A DNA stretch of 64,000 bases from Palaemon carinicauda. Taxonomy: Eukaryota; Arthropoda; Malacostraca; Decapoda; Palaemonidae. The notes beneath the pieces were generated by a model, which was not told the DNA's origin, did no database searches, and saw only the letters and a list, made by a program, of their open reading frames with translations. The position numbers were made by a program, and so were the translations under genes. The stretch's first letter is position 1. Each line of letters opens with the position of its first letter. Positions 11,601-26,000 of the stretch are shown here, piece after piece. The DNA lies in the NCBI RefSeq assembly GCF_036898095.1, contig NC_090735.1:2241526-2305525 (forward strand). Reading direction: 5' to 3'.

Positions 11601-14038
11601 TTTCCATAAGAGGCACTCTTCGCAACGGTTATTGAAATCACAGTATTACCTCTAACACGATACGCAAAAGGAAAGGAGATCATGATCTTCCAGAAACGAG
11701 TCCGATGCACACACAAGGCAGTAATTGCTGACAAAATCCGGGGAAGACAATGTAATGAGCCGTAATAAGCAAACACTCTGGAGAGCATCTGAACACAAAC
11801 ATGACTGAGAAACAAGAGACAAAGGCGCATCATTTATCACTTTCCGCTAGAGTGTTCCTTCCTTTACTAAGGGCATCGCTTTATTCAAATGGAAAATTTT
11901 CTTAAATTTTACAGGTAAATACCGATTAAACCAAGCTTCTTGAGAATTAGTAGTATGTATATTGGGAGGTTCATAAAAATACTTACATACATATATACAT
12001 ATACCAAGGCACTTCCCCCAATTCTAGGGGGTAGCCGATATCAAACAAAAGAAACAAAAAAGAGGAGGACCTCTCCTCTCTACGTTCCTCCCAGCCTGGC
12101 AAGGGACTCAACCGAGTTCGGCTGGTACTGCTAGGGTGGCACAGCCCACCCTCCCCTGTTATCCACCACATAGAAATAAGAAAAATTATTATTAAAAGTC
12201 TGTTATTTGGACATAACTAAGGGCATTAAAGGTACGTACCTTATATGTTTCATGGTAATAAAATTAAAAATCGACCTCTGTCCGAGAATGCAATGTTCTT
12301 AAGTATTAAAGGTTTTGTCACGAAAGCACATAAATAATTGGATCAGGTTTTTAGAGACAGTTTAATGGCATACAAAATTTGTATTTGGTAAACATAAATT
12401 AGAAATTTCATTTTTTATGTATAAATTATTGGGCTTTAGTGCCTATATCGGTTGCTGGGTCAAATATCATATAGTTCATATGGTTCATTTGGTAAAATTA
12501 TACTTTGGTGCTTCAGTCTAGTAACCTTTCAAATTTAGTGTTTGTTTTTGTGAAATCATATATGTGCTTTAGTTCCACAGTAATTAAGTTTTTTGTCATA
12601 TAAATAATTAGGTGACAAAGTGATACAGTATGTAGATATGGTAATCTAGAGTTTTGGCGTTACCTAACAACCCCAGACTTTAGGTAAGTGTAGGACATTC
12701 ATTTTATTGACTGTGGTTAGTTTACTGTGAGCCGTCAAACGAAAATCTCCCACCATCACCTGTCGACACTGGCCAGCATAATGATGAAAACTGGCCAAAC
12801 CCCAGACATGAATTGATAGGTCTTAGACCTTTGTCCTGCAGTGGACTAGAAACAGCGACACTTGTCATTGTTGTATATGTGAATATGTAAGTCATCCGAA
12901 ATAACTAGTTAGCCCCATAAGCTTCTCAGTTATGGCCATAACACATCGTAGTCGAATAACTGCCTCGTTATTATTAAGTTTATGATTTACTTTCAAAGAG
13001 ACTATTTGATTTTGGAACAAAAGCATCGTTTGATAAACCTGGAATCTTTGTGTTGCTAGTGATTACTAAATTATCATTTTCAATATTAAACTTACCCGAT
13101 AATCATGTAGCTGTCAACTCCGTTGCCCGACAGAATTCTATGGAGGGATACGCCAGCTATCACAATACTAGAAGGGGGTGTATTTACCAGCGCCACCTGT
13201 GGCCAGGTACTCAAGTACTTCTTGTTGACACCTCCTCAATTATTCCTCTGTCGTGCTTCCGGCAAGACGTTCTGGGATACGCTTATGTTCTTGGAGTATT
13301 TTCACGACTTTGGTGAAGTATTTCTCTTTGATTTCGGCTGTCGCTTTACTGGAAACTTCTATATTAGCTTAGTTAGCTTTTGGAATTAATTTGATTAATT
13401 ATGGTGACGAAGAGAGTATGAACTCTCGTTCACCTTTCAATGGCCGACCCTTCCCTTAGACGGAAGTGTTGGTGTCTAAGAGAGTATAGACTCTCTTTCT
13501 TAATTTTGCTTAACAAAAGTTATAGATTTATTTTATATCTCTCCGCCTCTTATAGGCCTCTTCGATTAACTTCCTTTTATTATAAACTTATTAAAATTAA
13601 TTTTTATATTTGTTTATATTCGACCTTCCTAATAGTAGGCGGTCTTTTCTTGGTACCGAAGTTAATTAACATTGAGCCCGTCATTTCGGTTTTACCTGTT
13701 AACATATTATGCTATTTCCGCCACAGAGTTTGAAAGAATTTCTTTGATAGTCTCGTACTGTTTTCAAAGTTGAACTAACGTTTTGTTTTGTCTCTGCAGT
13801 TGTTGACGTTCAGAACGTTCAACTTGCACTCTATCGTTACGATAGAGAAAGAATGTTCACGGTTTCACGTTGCAGTAAGAGTAACCGTGTCTAGCATTTT
13901 GTTCATTCTTTCTTAACTTAATGGTTTTGATCCTAATAAAGGAACTTTTCATTTTGGGAAATATTTCAGTTTTTTCCTTTAACAATAATATGTTTTAACG
14001 CTATATATGATTGGGCTCTTCTCTCAGGTTCTAAGTCA

Positions 14039-14071
<33 letters not shown>

Positions 14072-17000
14072 CGGAGGGAGAAAGAGGAGAATAAACGTTT
14101 CATTCAAGCCTGCCAGGCGTACGAGTAACGTCGTTATCGTTTTTGCTCTTCTCCCTAGTCTCTTTAGGGGAAGAAACTAAACGTTTCTAGAGTGATCTAG
14201 TGTTTAGTCTCTTTCCAGCCACTGAATTATCTTTCATTAGATTTTTCTGTTACATTGTAATTCTGTTTTCGCAATTACTAACTTTTGAGAAAGGATAGAA
14301 TTGCGTGTTTCAGGTACAAACCACTTAAAGTTTCGAGTTCAGTGAAATAAGTGCAAACAGAAATCAAAGTGATAAGTGATTAGCGCAAAGTATGTCAGTG
14401 TTGTGCGTGAGGGTACTTCTGTGCGCGCCAGTCGTCCTCCCAGTCCGGGACCTCTTGCAAGCTCCCAAGACCAGGGGAGAAGCAATGTCGAAGGGCATAA
14501 GGGTTCAGCAGGCCTTGATCGGCGCACAGAAGTATCCTCGGTGGTTGTGGGCGTGTCTTACCGAGACCGTCACTCCCACCCGCAGACGATTGAGCCCTTA
14601 TTTTGCTCGTCTGCAGAAGAGATTTAGGGGAGAAAATAAAGGCAGAGTAACGCTGGTCTCAGGTCTCAAGACCTCTTAAACGTAAAGTCCAGACCTATGC
14701 CAGACGTACGAAGTTAAAGTTCAACAACTCGGATGACAGTCATTGGGTTAGCTCTGACTCTCCTCAGTCATCAGTTGAATGCACTCCGCCTAAGAGGAGT
14801 AAGGTTCTGCCGCAACAGATCTCTGCTGTTAAGGCTTTACCTCAGCAGACCTTAGTGTCTGCCGACCCCAAGTTGACTCTACTGCAGTCCATGCAGTCAC
14901 AACTTTCGGTCTTGATGCGTGAGTGTCGGTCTGAGAGTGTTGCGCCTCCGCCTCCGCCTACACTCCCTCCGCCTACGCTCGCTCCGCCTGATCGCAGTAC
15001 CACCTGCCAGGCGTACGATGTTGTGGACTCTACTACAGTCCATGCAAGCACAGCTTTCGGACTTGATGCGTGAGTGTCGGGCTGAGAGTGTTGCGCCTCC
15101 GCCTCCGCCTACACTCCCTCCGCCCACGCTCGCTCCGCCTGATCGCAGTACCACCTGCCAGGCGTACGATGTTGAGCCACGTGCTGAGTTTGCTGTTCCC
15201 AGTGGTGTTCAGCCTCCGCCTTCCTTAAGGCAACCTTTACAATGGGATCAGGAGGATTATACCTCTCTTCCTCCGCCTCCACTTGCTGCTCCACCAGTGA
15301 TGCAACACTCGGTTGAGGTACAACAACCTCTCCCGTCCATGAGTCAGTCTCCTCAGCTCTCGCTGCAGCGAGCTCAACCCTCCACAAGGCAAGCACCACA
15401 ACACCTTAGCCTTGCGCCTCAGGAGCCTCAGCTTGCGAGACATTTACCTTGTTCTGCGCAGCCTCTTCCTCATCGCGCTCCGCTCACACCACAGGAACTG
15501 GAACTTGCTACTCCGCTTCCGCCAACCGCTCAGCAAGCGCAACCCTTGGGTTCAACCACTCATGCTAGGAGTCAGCCCCCTCCACCCATGCGCCTTCCTT
15601 CTGCTTGTCTTTTATTCAGCCTTTGCAGACTGAGCCTCAGGTGTTCCCTCAACAGAGTCTTGAAGAGGAAACCACAACTATTGTTGTTCCAGCTCGTTCT
15701 GACTCTGCTGTTCAGCATACCTTACCTCCATTTTCAAACCATATGATAATGGAGGTTATTTGTATTACTTATAAAAATATATTTGTATTCCTTGCAATAT
15801 ATTTTTAACAAGATCGCATCATGAGTTATGAATGTAAGGTAAATATTATGTTGATATTAAAACCCCATACAAGCATGCATAAAGCACTCTAGCACTGGTC
15901 ATGGAATTTCTGAGAAATGTTAAACCCCATGCACACGCTCTGCTTTCCTTACAGCAGGCTCTGCTTACAGCAGGCTCTGCTTACTACATGCTCTGCATTT
16001 AGCATGCTCTGCATACAGCATGCTCTGCATACAACATGCTCTGCATACAGCATGCTCTGCATTCAGCATGCTCTGCATACAACATGCTCTGCATACAGCA
16101 TGCTCTGCATTCAGCATGCTCTGCATACAACATGCTCTACATACAGCATGCTCTGCATACAGCATACTCTGCATACATCATGCTCTGCATACCTTACCGC
16201 ATGCTTCTCAGTCACACATCTTTGGTTGTTGCCAACTCACTAGACTGTCAAGCAGTTTCATAACGTTGCCTTCTAGTCTGCTGCTTTTGCACCAGTGAAC
16301 CCTCACTGAGAGAACTTAGCTTTTCTAGGATATGGTCCCTGTAGATGAGAAAGTTCTTTTCTCCCTCCTTCTGATATTCCCTTGAGGACTCTGTCATTTG
16401 GAGGGAGCCTTTAGCTGCATAACCTCTTATGGACTTTTATTTAAGCATAACATGCTTCCAGGGAAGGTAATGGTTCCACTTCAGTCGCTAATCCCGTCTG
16501 TTACCACACCTGCTCCCATAGACCTTGAGCTGTGTTGCATGACATGCAGTCCAGGCTTAGTCCTTGTTAGAGGATTTTTTGTTTACGGAGTCAATGTGTC
16601 ACGGGGAAGACGTTCAACTACCAACAGAAGTGACTTGTTGTGACGCAGTGCGGCAACCTCAGCAACCCGATAAGGAGTTGTCTGTACGACCCAGACAGTC
16701 TAGACAGATTCGGGTTGTCACTGTACTTCCTCGCTTGCCCATGATTGACAGTTCACAGACTGTGCAGCAGTATCATGATCTTGTGTCCGGCTCCGTCAGA
16801 CGACTGGCTTTTAAGAGCTCCCACAAGTCGTCGCTGTCTGGAGATTTTCAAATGGACTATGGATCTGACCAAGGAACTGGACCTCCTGGTCAATTTTGAG
16901 GAGTCTCAGCTCGTTCCATCCCAGACCATTGTCTCCTTGGGTATGGATCTTCAGAGTCGAGCTTTTCGGACTTTTCCGTCGGCCCCAAGGATCTTCCAAG

Positions 17001-20000
17001 CCCTAGAATGCATCCAGAGCATGCTGAGAAGGAACCGATGCTCAGTCAGGTAGTGGATGAGTCTAACAGGGACACTTTCATCGCTGGCCCTGTTCATCGT
17101 GTTAGGGAGACTCCACCTCCCCCCCCTTCAGTATCATCTAGCTGCTCACTGGATAAAGGACATGACGCTAGAGACGGTCTCAGTTCCTATTTCCGAAGAG
17201 AGGAGGTCTTCTCTCGCGTGGTGTAAGAACAGCTTTCTTCTCAAGGAAGTCTACCTTTGGCTGTTCAGAAACACGACCGCCGTCTCCTCTCGGACGCATC
17301 AGACACGGGCTGGGGTGCGACTTTGGACGGACAAGAATGCTCGGGAACATGGAATCAGGAGCAAAGGACACTTCACATCATTTGCAAGAAGTTGTTGGCG
17401 GTTATTCTGGCCTTGATAAACTTCAAGTCCCTCCAGCTTAACAAAGTGGTGGAGGTGGACTCTGACAACACCACAGCCCTGGCTTACATCTTCAAGCAGG
17501 GAGGGACTCTTTCGTGGAAGTTGTTCTAGATCGCAAGGGACCTACTCATCTGGTCTTAAGATCGAAAGCTAACTGGTAACGAGGTTCATTCAGGGCGGTA
17601 TGAATGTCATGGCAGATCACCTCAGACGGAAGGGTCAGGTCATCCCCACAGAGTGGACCCTTCTCAAGAATGTTTGCAACAGACTTTGGGCCCTGTGGGG
17701 TCAGCCAACCATAGATCTGTTCACTACCTCGATAACCTAGAGACTCCTGTTGTATTGTTCTCCGATTCCAGACCCAGCAGCAGTTCACGTGGATGCTTTT
17801 CTGCTGGATTGGTTCCATCTCGACCTGTATGCATTCCCGCCGTTCAAGATTGTCAACAGGGTACTTCAGAAGTTCTCCTCTCACAAAGGGACACGGCTGA
17901 CGTTGGTTGGCTCCGCTCTGGTCCGCGAGAGAATGGTTCTTAGAGGTACTGCAATGGCTGGTCGACATTCCCAGGACTCTTCCTCTAGGAGTGAACCTTC
18001 TAAGTCTACCTCACGTAAAGAAGGTACACCCAATCCTCCACGCTCTTCGTCTGACTGCCTTCAGACTTTCGAAAGACTCTCAAGAGCTAGGGGCTTTTCG
18101 AAGGAGGCAGCCAGAGCGATTGCCAAAGCAAGGAGAACATCCACTCTCAGAATCTATCAGTCTCAAGGGGAAGTCTTCCGTAGCTGGTACAAGACCAATG
18201 CAGTTTCCTCAACCAGTACCACTGTAACCCAGATTGCTGACTTCCTGTTATATCTAAGGAAAGTAAGATCCCTTTCAGCTCCTACGATCAAGGGTTACAG
18301 AAGTATGTTGGCAGCGGTTTTCCGCCACAGAGGCTTGGATCTTTCCACCAACAAAGATCTACAGGACCTCCCTAGGTCTTTTGAGACCTCAAAGGAACGT
18401 CGGTTGTCCACTCCAGGCTGGAATCTAGACGTGGTCCTAAGGTTCCTTATGTCATCTAGATTTGAACCTCTCCAATCAGCCTCTTTTTAGGACCTCACAT
18501 TAAAAACTCTTTTCCTCGTGTGCTTGACAACAGCTAAAAGAGTAAGTGAGATCCACGCCTTCAGCAGGATCATTGTTTTCACATCTGAAACGGCTACATG
18601 TTCCTTGCAGCTCGGTTTTTGCTAAACGAGCTTCCTTCACGTCCTTGGCCTAAGTCGTTCGAGATCCCAAGCCTGTCCAACTTGGTGGGGAATGATCTGA
18701 AGAGAGTACTTTGCCCAGTTAGAGCTCTTAGGTACTATCTAAAAGGTCTTAACCTTTACAAGGACAATCAGAAGCCTTATAGTGTGCTATCAAGAAACCT
18801 TCTTTTCCAAGTTCTAAGAACTCAGTTTCTTACTATTCAGGCTTCTGATTAGAGAAACACATTCTCATCTGAAGGAAGAAGACCTTGCTTTGCTGAAGGT
18901 AAGGACACATGAAGTGGGAGCTGTGGCTACTTCAGTGGCCTTCAAACAGAACCATTCTCTGCAGAGTGTTATGGATGCAACCTATTGGAGAAGCAATTCA
19001 GTGTTCGCATCATTCTATCTCAAAGATGTCCAGTCTCTTTACGAGTACTGCTACACCCTGGGACCATTCGTAGCAACGAATGCAGTAGTAGGCGAGGGCT
19101 CAGCCACTACATTCCCATAATCCCATAACCTTTTAACCTTTCTCTTGAATACTTTTTATGGGTTGTACGGTCGGCTAAGAAGCCTTCCACATCCTTGTTG
19201 ATTTGGCGGGTGGTCAATTCTTTCTTGAGAAGCGCCGAGGTTAAAGGTTGTGATGAGGTCCTTTAGTATGGGTTGCAGCCCTGTATACTTTAGCACCTTT
19301 GAGTTGATTCAGCCTCCCAAGAGGAACGCTGCGCTCAGTAAGGAAGACGATCTTATTAAAGGCAGAGTAACGGTTCAAGTCGACTTCCTTACCAGGTACT
19401 TATTATTTCATTGTTATTGTGGATAACTGATTATATGAAATACGGGATACTTAGCTATCCTTTAGTCTTGTACACTGGTTTTTCACCCACCCCCCTGGGT
19501 GTGAATCAGCTACATGATTATCGGGTAAGTTTAATATTGAAAAATGTTATTTTTATTAGTAAAATAAATTTTTGAATATACTTACCCGATAATCATGATT
19601 TAATCGACCCTCCCTTCCTCCCCATAGAGAACCAGTGGACCGAGGAATAATTGAGGAGGTGTCAACAAGAAGTACTTGAGTACCTGGCCACAGGTGGCGC
19701 TGGTAAATACACCCCCTTCTAGTATTGTGATAGCTGGCGTATCCCTCCATAGAATTCTGTCGGGCAACGGAGTTGACAGCTACATGATTATCGGGTAAGT
19801 ATATTCAAAAATTTATTTTACTAATAAAAATAACATTTTTAGAAGATTCGTCTCTTTTTGAGCATGTTTTTTTTTTTATATAAATTTGAATATATTTTAC
19901 GTTCCTATTAATTATTTGTAATTTTCTTTTTTGTTTACTGCATAATTAAAATATTTGATTACCCTGTTTTCTTCCAATGACTTAATCAGAGTTATTTTTT

Positions 20001-23000
20001 AAATTATCATCAGTAAGCTGTGTAATTTGCCACATTTTCCAACTTTATCATATTTTGGTAACTTTGCAATTCTGATGTTAATCAACTATCAAATTAAAAT
20101 TATGGATCAAAACAAGAAAGGCACACGAGAATGTTACCAAAAATGTAATATTCGTGTTGCAATTGTTGAAGAACCTGATAAAATAAGTGTAGGACATTCA
20201 TTTTATTGACTATGGGAAACTAAATGCCCTATCTCCTTTTTTCACTGGCTTCCCATCACTAATAGTGTGAGAGTCAGAAATATAAACATTACGGATGTTC
20301 ATGGAAATAAGAGGAATTTTAATATATTGTTATTTCTAAACTCATCCATGTTCATATACACGCACAATGACCTCCCAACTACTAGGGGCGTCGAGAGGAT
20401 AAGGAATTAGTTTGACTTTGAAAAATGAAAAGGCTATACAACTCATTGCAATTGTGATTAGACATTAGTTGATCATGTTACCTTACTAGAGGCATTAGTA
20501 TATTGGAAGAAAAGAAAACATGATTTTTAATTTTAATTTGTTCCAACACGAATACTTACCTCGAACTACTTTCTATAGGAGTTACTGGTAATCTCCTCTC
20601 TATCGACCAGAGTTTTGCGTATGTTACCCCCCACTCCGCTCTCTAAGTAGACCTACCCCCGGCATCAAGGAATGTGCCCTGAGGGTAGGATCAAGGTAGT
20701 TCGCTGCTTGGCTGGGTCAGCCTCATCATTAAGTTCTCTGGTCGCGTGGCGTTCACACCTTGCTCTCGTTCTCTGTCGATCCTTTGTGTGCGTTCTAGTG
20801 CCCCACGTGTTCCCAGCGTGGCAACTTGCGTTTTCCAGTGTGCTTTTCCCAAGTGTTCCTGTGCGTTCACCTTCCACCCGTGTGCTTACCCAGTGTTTTC
20901 ATTGATTCCCTTAGTGCTTGTGTCGTGCGTTGTGTGCGTTATGGAGCAAATTCGCCGTTGTCCTGGGTCTAGAGCCGGGAAATCGTGTGGAGCGTTCCTC
21001 TCCAAGCCGGAAGTGGATCCTCACTCCCTTTGTTCCTCCTGTAGGGGAAAGGTTTGCTCGTCAGCAGATACGTGCCCCGAGTGTGTAGACTGGTGCGATA
21101 TACAGTGGGTACGCTACGGTACCAAAAAGAGGAAATCAGCGAAACGTTCCCCCAGGAAAATTAGTGTTTCCTCGCCGATACCATCACCCAGTGAGCGGTC
21201 CGACGGGGCCTCGGTTTCACCGTCCCCTACACAGAGTAGGGGACGAGGTAAGTCTAGTGTTGTGGATGAACAAGGCGTCCTTTCCCAGGAGCCCAGTGTA
21301 AGTGCAGTGCCAATTGCGGGCCCATCTGGGGCTAGTGAAGGACCCAGTAGTGCGTCCGGAGAGTCGGCCCTTGTGCTCGGGGGGCACGCTTCCTCCAATG
21401 ACCCCTTGTGGGGTAGTAACGCGGTCTCGGTATCACCGCCGCCCTCGTGGGCCTGTGCTTCTGGATCGTCGTTAGGGGGAGACAACCAGAGGAAAGTTCG
21501 ACCTTCGGGTAACGATGCCTTCGGTTGGAGGCTCCCGAAGACGCCGGGTAGGTCACCCCTAAGGATGGATGTGACCCTGGATCCCTGGCTCCCGGGCATG
21601 GAACGGTTTGAGTCGTTCCCAACCCTCCCCACGGAAGACCCCGATGACTTCCTCCAGCCCTCGACCTCTGGCATTCAACGCCCGAAGAAGTCCCCCGCAG
21701 TCCCCGCTACCAGCCGACACGCGGTGAACACAGTGTCGTCGGGCTCATCGGACGTCTATTCCTCGTCAGAGGAAGAGGTCAGGGTGAAACACCGCCGTCG
21801 GAGGGAGCGGTCCAGGAGCGAGCGTTCCCGTTCGAGGTCGCGTTCGCGGTATAGCAGAAAGCGCTCCCGCTCCCCAGGCCGTAAGTATAGGAGAAGTGTA
21901 TCTCCCGGTGGCGCCTGGATCTACGTATCTTCGCGGGACTCGAAGGTGCTTTGTTCCCCAGACCGCCGGTCCAGTGAGCGATCGCCAAGGCTGCCTTCCT
22001 CTAAGCACAGCCTTGACCCTCGCGACCTGGCTCGCAGGAAAGACCTCTCTAGAAAGCATAAGTCCTCGAGGCCTCCGGTTCACCCCGCCCAGCGGGGGGA
22101 AACGCGCTTCTTGTCAGGCAGCCTGGCCGAACCAGCCCAGCTGGTGCGGCCTTCGAGTCGGAAGGAACGGTTCCCGCTGTCGGGTCAGCCCACGGGAACC
22201 ACGTCCTCGGCACCCAGAGCCTTAGGGCGTACGAGAGTCCCCACTGAACCAGCGGTGCCTGCATTATCCCGAGTCCCTGGTGCGGACATACCCGAAGATG
22301 AGGTCCAGTACCTCGGCAGGACGGCGCCCCTGGCCCCAAGGGCTAGGCGTCCAGTCGGCGTGCCCGGTAACCCAGCTCCCCCGCCTCAGGCCGAGACCTT
22401 GGCTGACGGAGGGGAGGGTTCCCCGACGGAGGACTCCGCCTATAGGAGAGTGGTTAGCCTTATCAGAAGGCACCACGAAATAGCAGAACCTGCGGCTACG
22501 GATGGAGATTCCTGGAGGTCAAGCCTGCTGAGGATCATGCAAACTCCCTCCCAACCTAAGACGTCCTTAGCACTCCCTCTAGCCCGAGATCTAGTTCTAG
22601 GGCAAGAGTACATCGACAAGGTAGTGGCCAGCAATGCCGAGGCCCCCAAACCCAGAGTGCCTCGAAATTGCTCCAGGGCCTCAAACCCCAAGGCAAAGTC
22701 TATGTGCCAGCAGGACGGCGCCCAGGTCCCTGTAAAGTGGAGTCGGCCGTAGACATCCTGAGTCAAGGCTTCTCAGACGATAGAGCCTCTTCGGCCCCAG
22801 TCTGTTTCTCGCCAGCAGAAGCCTCCATGATGGAGGAAATGTCGCGAGACTTAGTGAACGTCTCTTGGCTGGACTGGTGGGCTTCCACTTTGGTGGGTGT
22901 TCAAGCCTCCTTTGACTCCGAGGACCCTGACCAGCAAGGCCTACTGAGGGACCTCATTACCTCCGGGGGTAAAACCCTGAAGTTTCTGACTTATCAGTCT

Positions 23001-26000
23001 CTCGCCCTAACAGCCAACTGGGTTCTCCGTAAGGTGTCTCGGAAGGTACCAGACAGGGAAGCGCGAGCCATTTGCAGCCTACCCCTGTGGGGAGAGTCTC
23101 TGTTTCCTCTGAAGGAACTAGAAGCCATAATGGAGAAGGTCTTGAAAAAGAAGGAGGCTAACGTCCCCAGACCGACGACTTCTAGGAGGCCGCCCTACAA
23201 GAGGTCCGTCTCGGATAGCGCCGCGATGCCCCAAGCCTCTTCCAGCACTACGAGGAGAGAGGCCCCCTCTTCCTCCTGGTCCACAACGCCTCAGCCCTCC
23301 CGTAGGGGAGCTCCAGCGCCCTCAAGCTCCTTCAGGTCGGGTTACTCCGCCTCTAGGAGAGGCAGATCAGGCCGCCCCTCTAGAAGAAGATAGAGTGGGA
23401 GGCCCCCTATCCCCGCCCAAGCCTCGGGTTGGGGGATGCCTCAGACAACATTGGCAAGCATGGAAGGCTCAAGGGGCAGAGCCTTGGACAGTGTCCGTTC
23501 TAAAGAAGGGCTACAGACTTCCGTTCCTAACGGAACCACCCCCTCTTATTCCGGCCAACCGGACAGAATGGCTAGCTCCCAAGGACTCGTTAAAGAGGAC
23601 CGCCCTTCAAGAGGAGGTATCCTCCATGTTAGAGAAGGGCGCCATGGAAGAAGTTCTTCTCCCAGGGCCAGGTTTCTACAGTCGCCTGTTCCTGGTGGAG
23701 AAAGCAACGGGGGGGTGGAGACCGGTTATAGATCTGTCAGCTCTCAACAAGTTCGTCAAGAAGACGGACTTCAAAATGGACACTCCGAAGTCAGTCCTGC
23801 TGTCCTTGAGGGAGAAAGATTTTATGATGACCGTCGACCTCAAGGACGCATACTTCCAAATTCCGATCCACCCCTCGAGTCGGAAGTTCCTCCGGGTGAA
23901 ATGGGGTTCCCAGATCCTGCAATTCAGGACTCTTTGCTTCGGTCTGTCAACAGCGCCCCAGGTGTTCACGAGAGTCTTCACGACTGTCTCAGTGTGGGCT
24001 CACGAACGAGGCATCCGCTTTATCAGATACCTGGACGACTGGTTGCTCCTTTCCGCCTCAAAGGTCCTCTTGGAGGAACAAGGGAGAAGTCTCCTCAATT
24101 TTGCAGAGATCTGGGGATTGTAATCAACCCGAAGAAGTCAAATCTATCCCCGTCCACCAGAATGAACTACTTGGGGATGACATAAGACACCATTCAGGGA
24201 AAAGTTTTCCCTTTGGAGGACAGGATAAGGAATCTCAGGCACATCATTCAGCCGTTCCTATCAGAACACCCCAGGAGAGCGAAAGACTGGCAGAGGCTGA
24301 TAGGCCACCTGGTCTCATTGGAGAAACTAGTTCCCCAAGGGAGGGTAAGGCTCAGATCCATCCAATGGAATCTCAAGAACCTCTGGTGCCAGACGGACTC
24401 ACAACAAGTGCTAATTCCAGTCCTTCCGAACAGGAGACCCTCCCTGGAATGGTGGCACTGCCAATCGAACTCCCTCAAGGGGATGCCCTTCGGAACCGGC
24501 CCTCCCGAGTTACTTCTGTTCACAGACGCCTCCAACCAGGGATGGGGAGCCCATCTCCTCGACGAAACGGCACGAGGTACCTGGTTGGAAGGGGAGAAGC
24601 AACTCCACATCAATGTCCTGGAGTTGAAGGCAGTCCAGAAGGCGTGCCTACACTTTGCAAGTCTGCTAAAGGGAAACACCGTGGCGTTGATGTGCGACAA
24701 CGCCACGGTAGTAGCATACATAAAGAAACAGGGAGGCCTGAAATCGAGAGTTGTGCGATCTCACCATAGAGATTCTAAATTGGGCAGAAGAAAATCACGT
24801 GGTGTTGTTAGCAAGGTTCATTCCCGGGAAGAAAAACGTTCTGGCCGACGGCCTCAGCAGAATGGGCCAGATAGTAGGGACAGAATGGTCCCTTCTCCCG
24901 GAAGTAGCCAGGCTCATCATTCAGCGCTGGGGTTCCCCGGTGATGGACCTCTTTGCAACAAAACTCAACGCCCAACTCCCAGTCTATTGTTCCCCTGTAC
25001 CAGACCCAAAAGCAGCCTTAGAAGACGCCTTTCAGCACAAGTGGGACGATCTGGATGTGTACGCTTTTCCCCCCCTTTCACGTTGATAAGACAAGTGCTC
25101 AACAGAGTAAGGACCGCCCGAAACCTAAAGATGACTTTGGTAGCGCCCTGGTGGCCGGAGAGAGTGTGGTTCGCTGACCTAAAAGACCTAGCGAGTCAAC
25201 CGCCGAGGCCTCTGCCCGCCAGGTCAGACCTTCTGCACCAGCCTCACTTTCTCAGGCTCCACGACAACCCACTCTCCCTTCGTCTTCACGCCTGGAGACT
25301 ATCGAGCGGCTCCTGAAGAAGGAAGGATATTCTCCCTCCACGGCTAAGAGAACGTCTCTATACCTGAGAAAGTCGTCAGCCGCGGTATACCAGGCAAAAT
25401 GGGCCTCCTTCACGAAGTGGTGCTCTGAGAGGCACATTAGACCTCTTAAGGCCTCTGTCCCAGACATAGCAGATTTTCTGGTGTTCCTTAGGGACAAGGT
25501 AGGAATGTCAATTCCAGCCATAAAAGGAGTTAGAGCCGCCTTAGGCCAAGTCTTCCTCCTAAAGGGCATCGACCTGGGGGCCTCGAGACACATAGCGATG
25601 CTTGTCAAGAGTTTCGAGCAGTCTTGCCCCCCACAGGCGAGTAGGGTGCCCCAGTGGGACTTAGCCAAGGTCCTGAAGATGCTGTGTCGTCCCCCCTTTG
25701 AACCCTTGAAGGATATCGTAGACAAAGATCTCACCCTCAAGGCCGTCTTCTTGCTGGCCTTTGCGTCCGCTAAGAGAGTGGGAGAGATCCATGGTCTATC
25801 ATACGACGTTTCTCACTCAAAGGGGTGGAAAGAAGTATCTTTCAAGTTCGTGCCTTCTTTTGTGGCCAAGACTCAGAACCCAGCAGTCTGGGACCCGAAG
25901 TTTGAGGGTTTCTCAATTCCTGCCATCCCTAAGACAGACAATGCAGAAGACTTTAAATTATGCCCAGTGCGAACAATTAGGAAATACAGTACCTGGAAAG

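Larger units (their letters stand above)
13077..19840 (+). mobile_element. DIRS1-type retrotransposon A, degenerate
   Basis: About 6.8 kb. The left inverted terminal repeat (13077-13248) is the reverse complement of the right one (19642-19840), and an internal complementary region at 19508-19597 mirrors both outer ends. The order of gag-like, RT/RNase H, Dam-like methyltransferase and tyrosine recombinase relics is that of the DIRS1 group. Most of the RT palm is missing and every reading frame is broken. It sits in the last HID1 intron, in sense orientation. The boundaries are inferred from where ITR and ICR matching stops and may be off by a few bases. Confidence 0.88.

Noticed and set aside
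15965..16263. Cys/His-rich proteins on both strands
   Set aside because: They are the translation of a 16-bp minisatellite and appear in several frames at once.
20746..20940. N-terminal extension of the DIRS B gag before ATG 20941
   Set aside because: The frame is open, but the Cys-rich gag start follows directly after the ATG at 20941, and the upstream part runs to the terminal-repeat edge.
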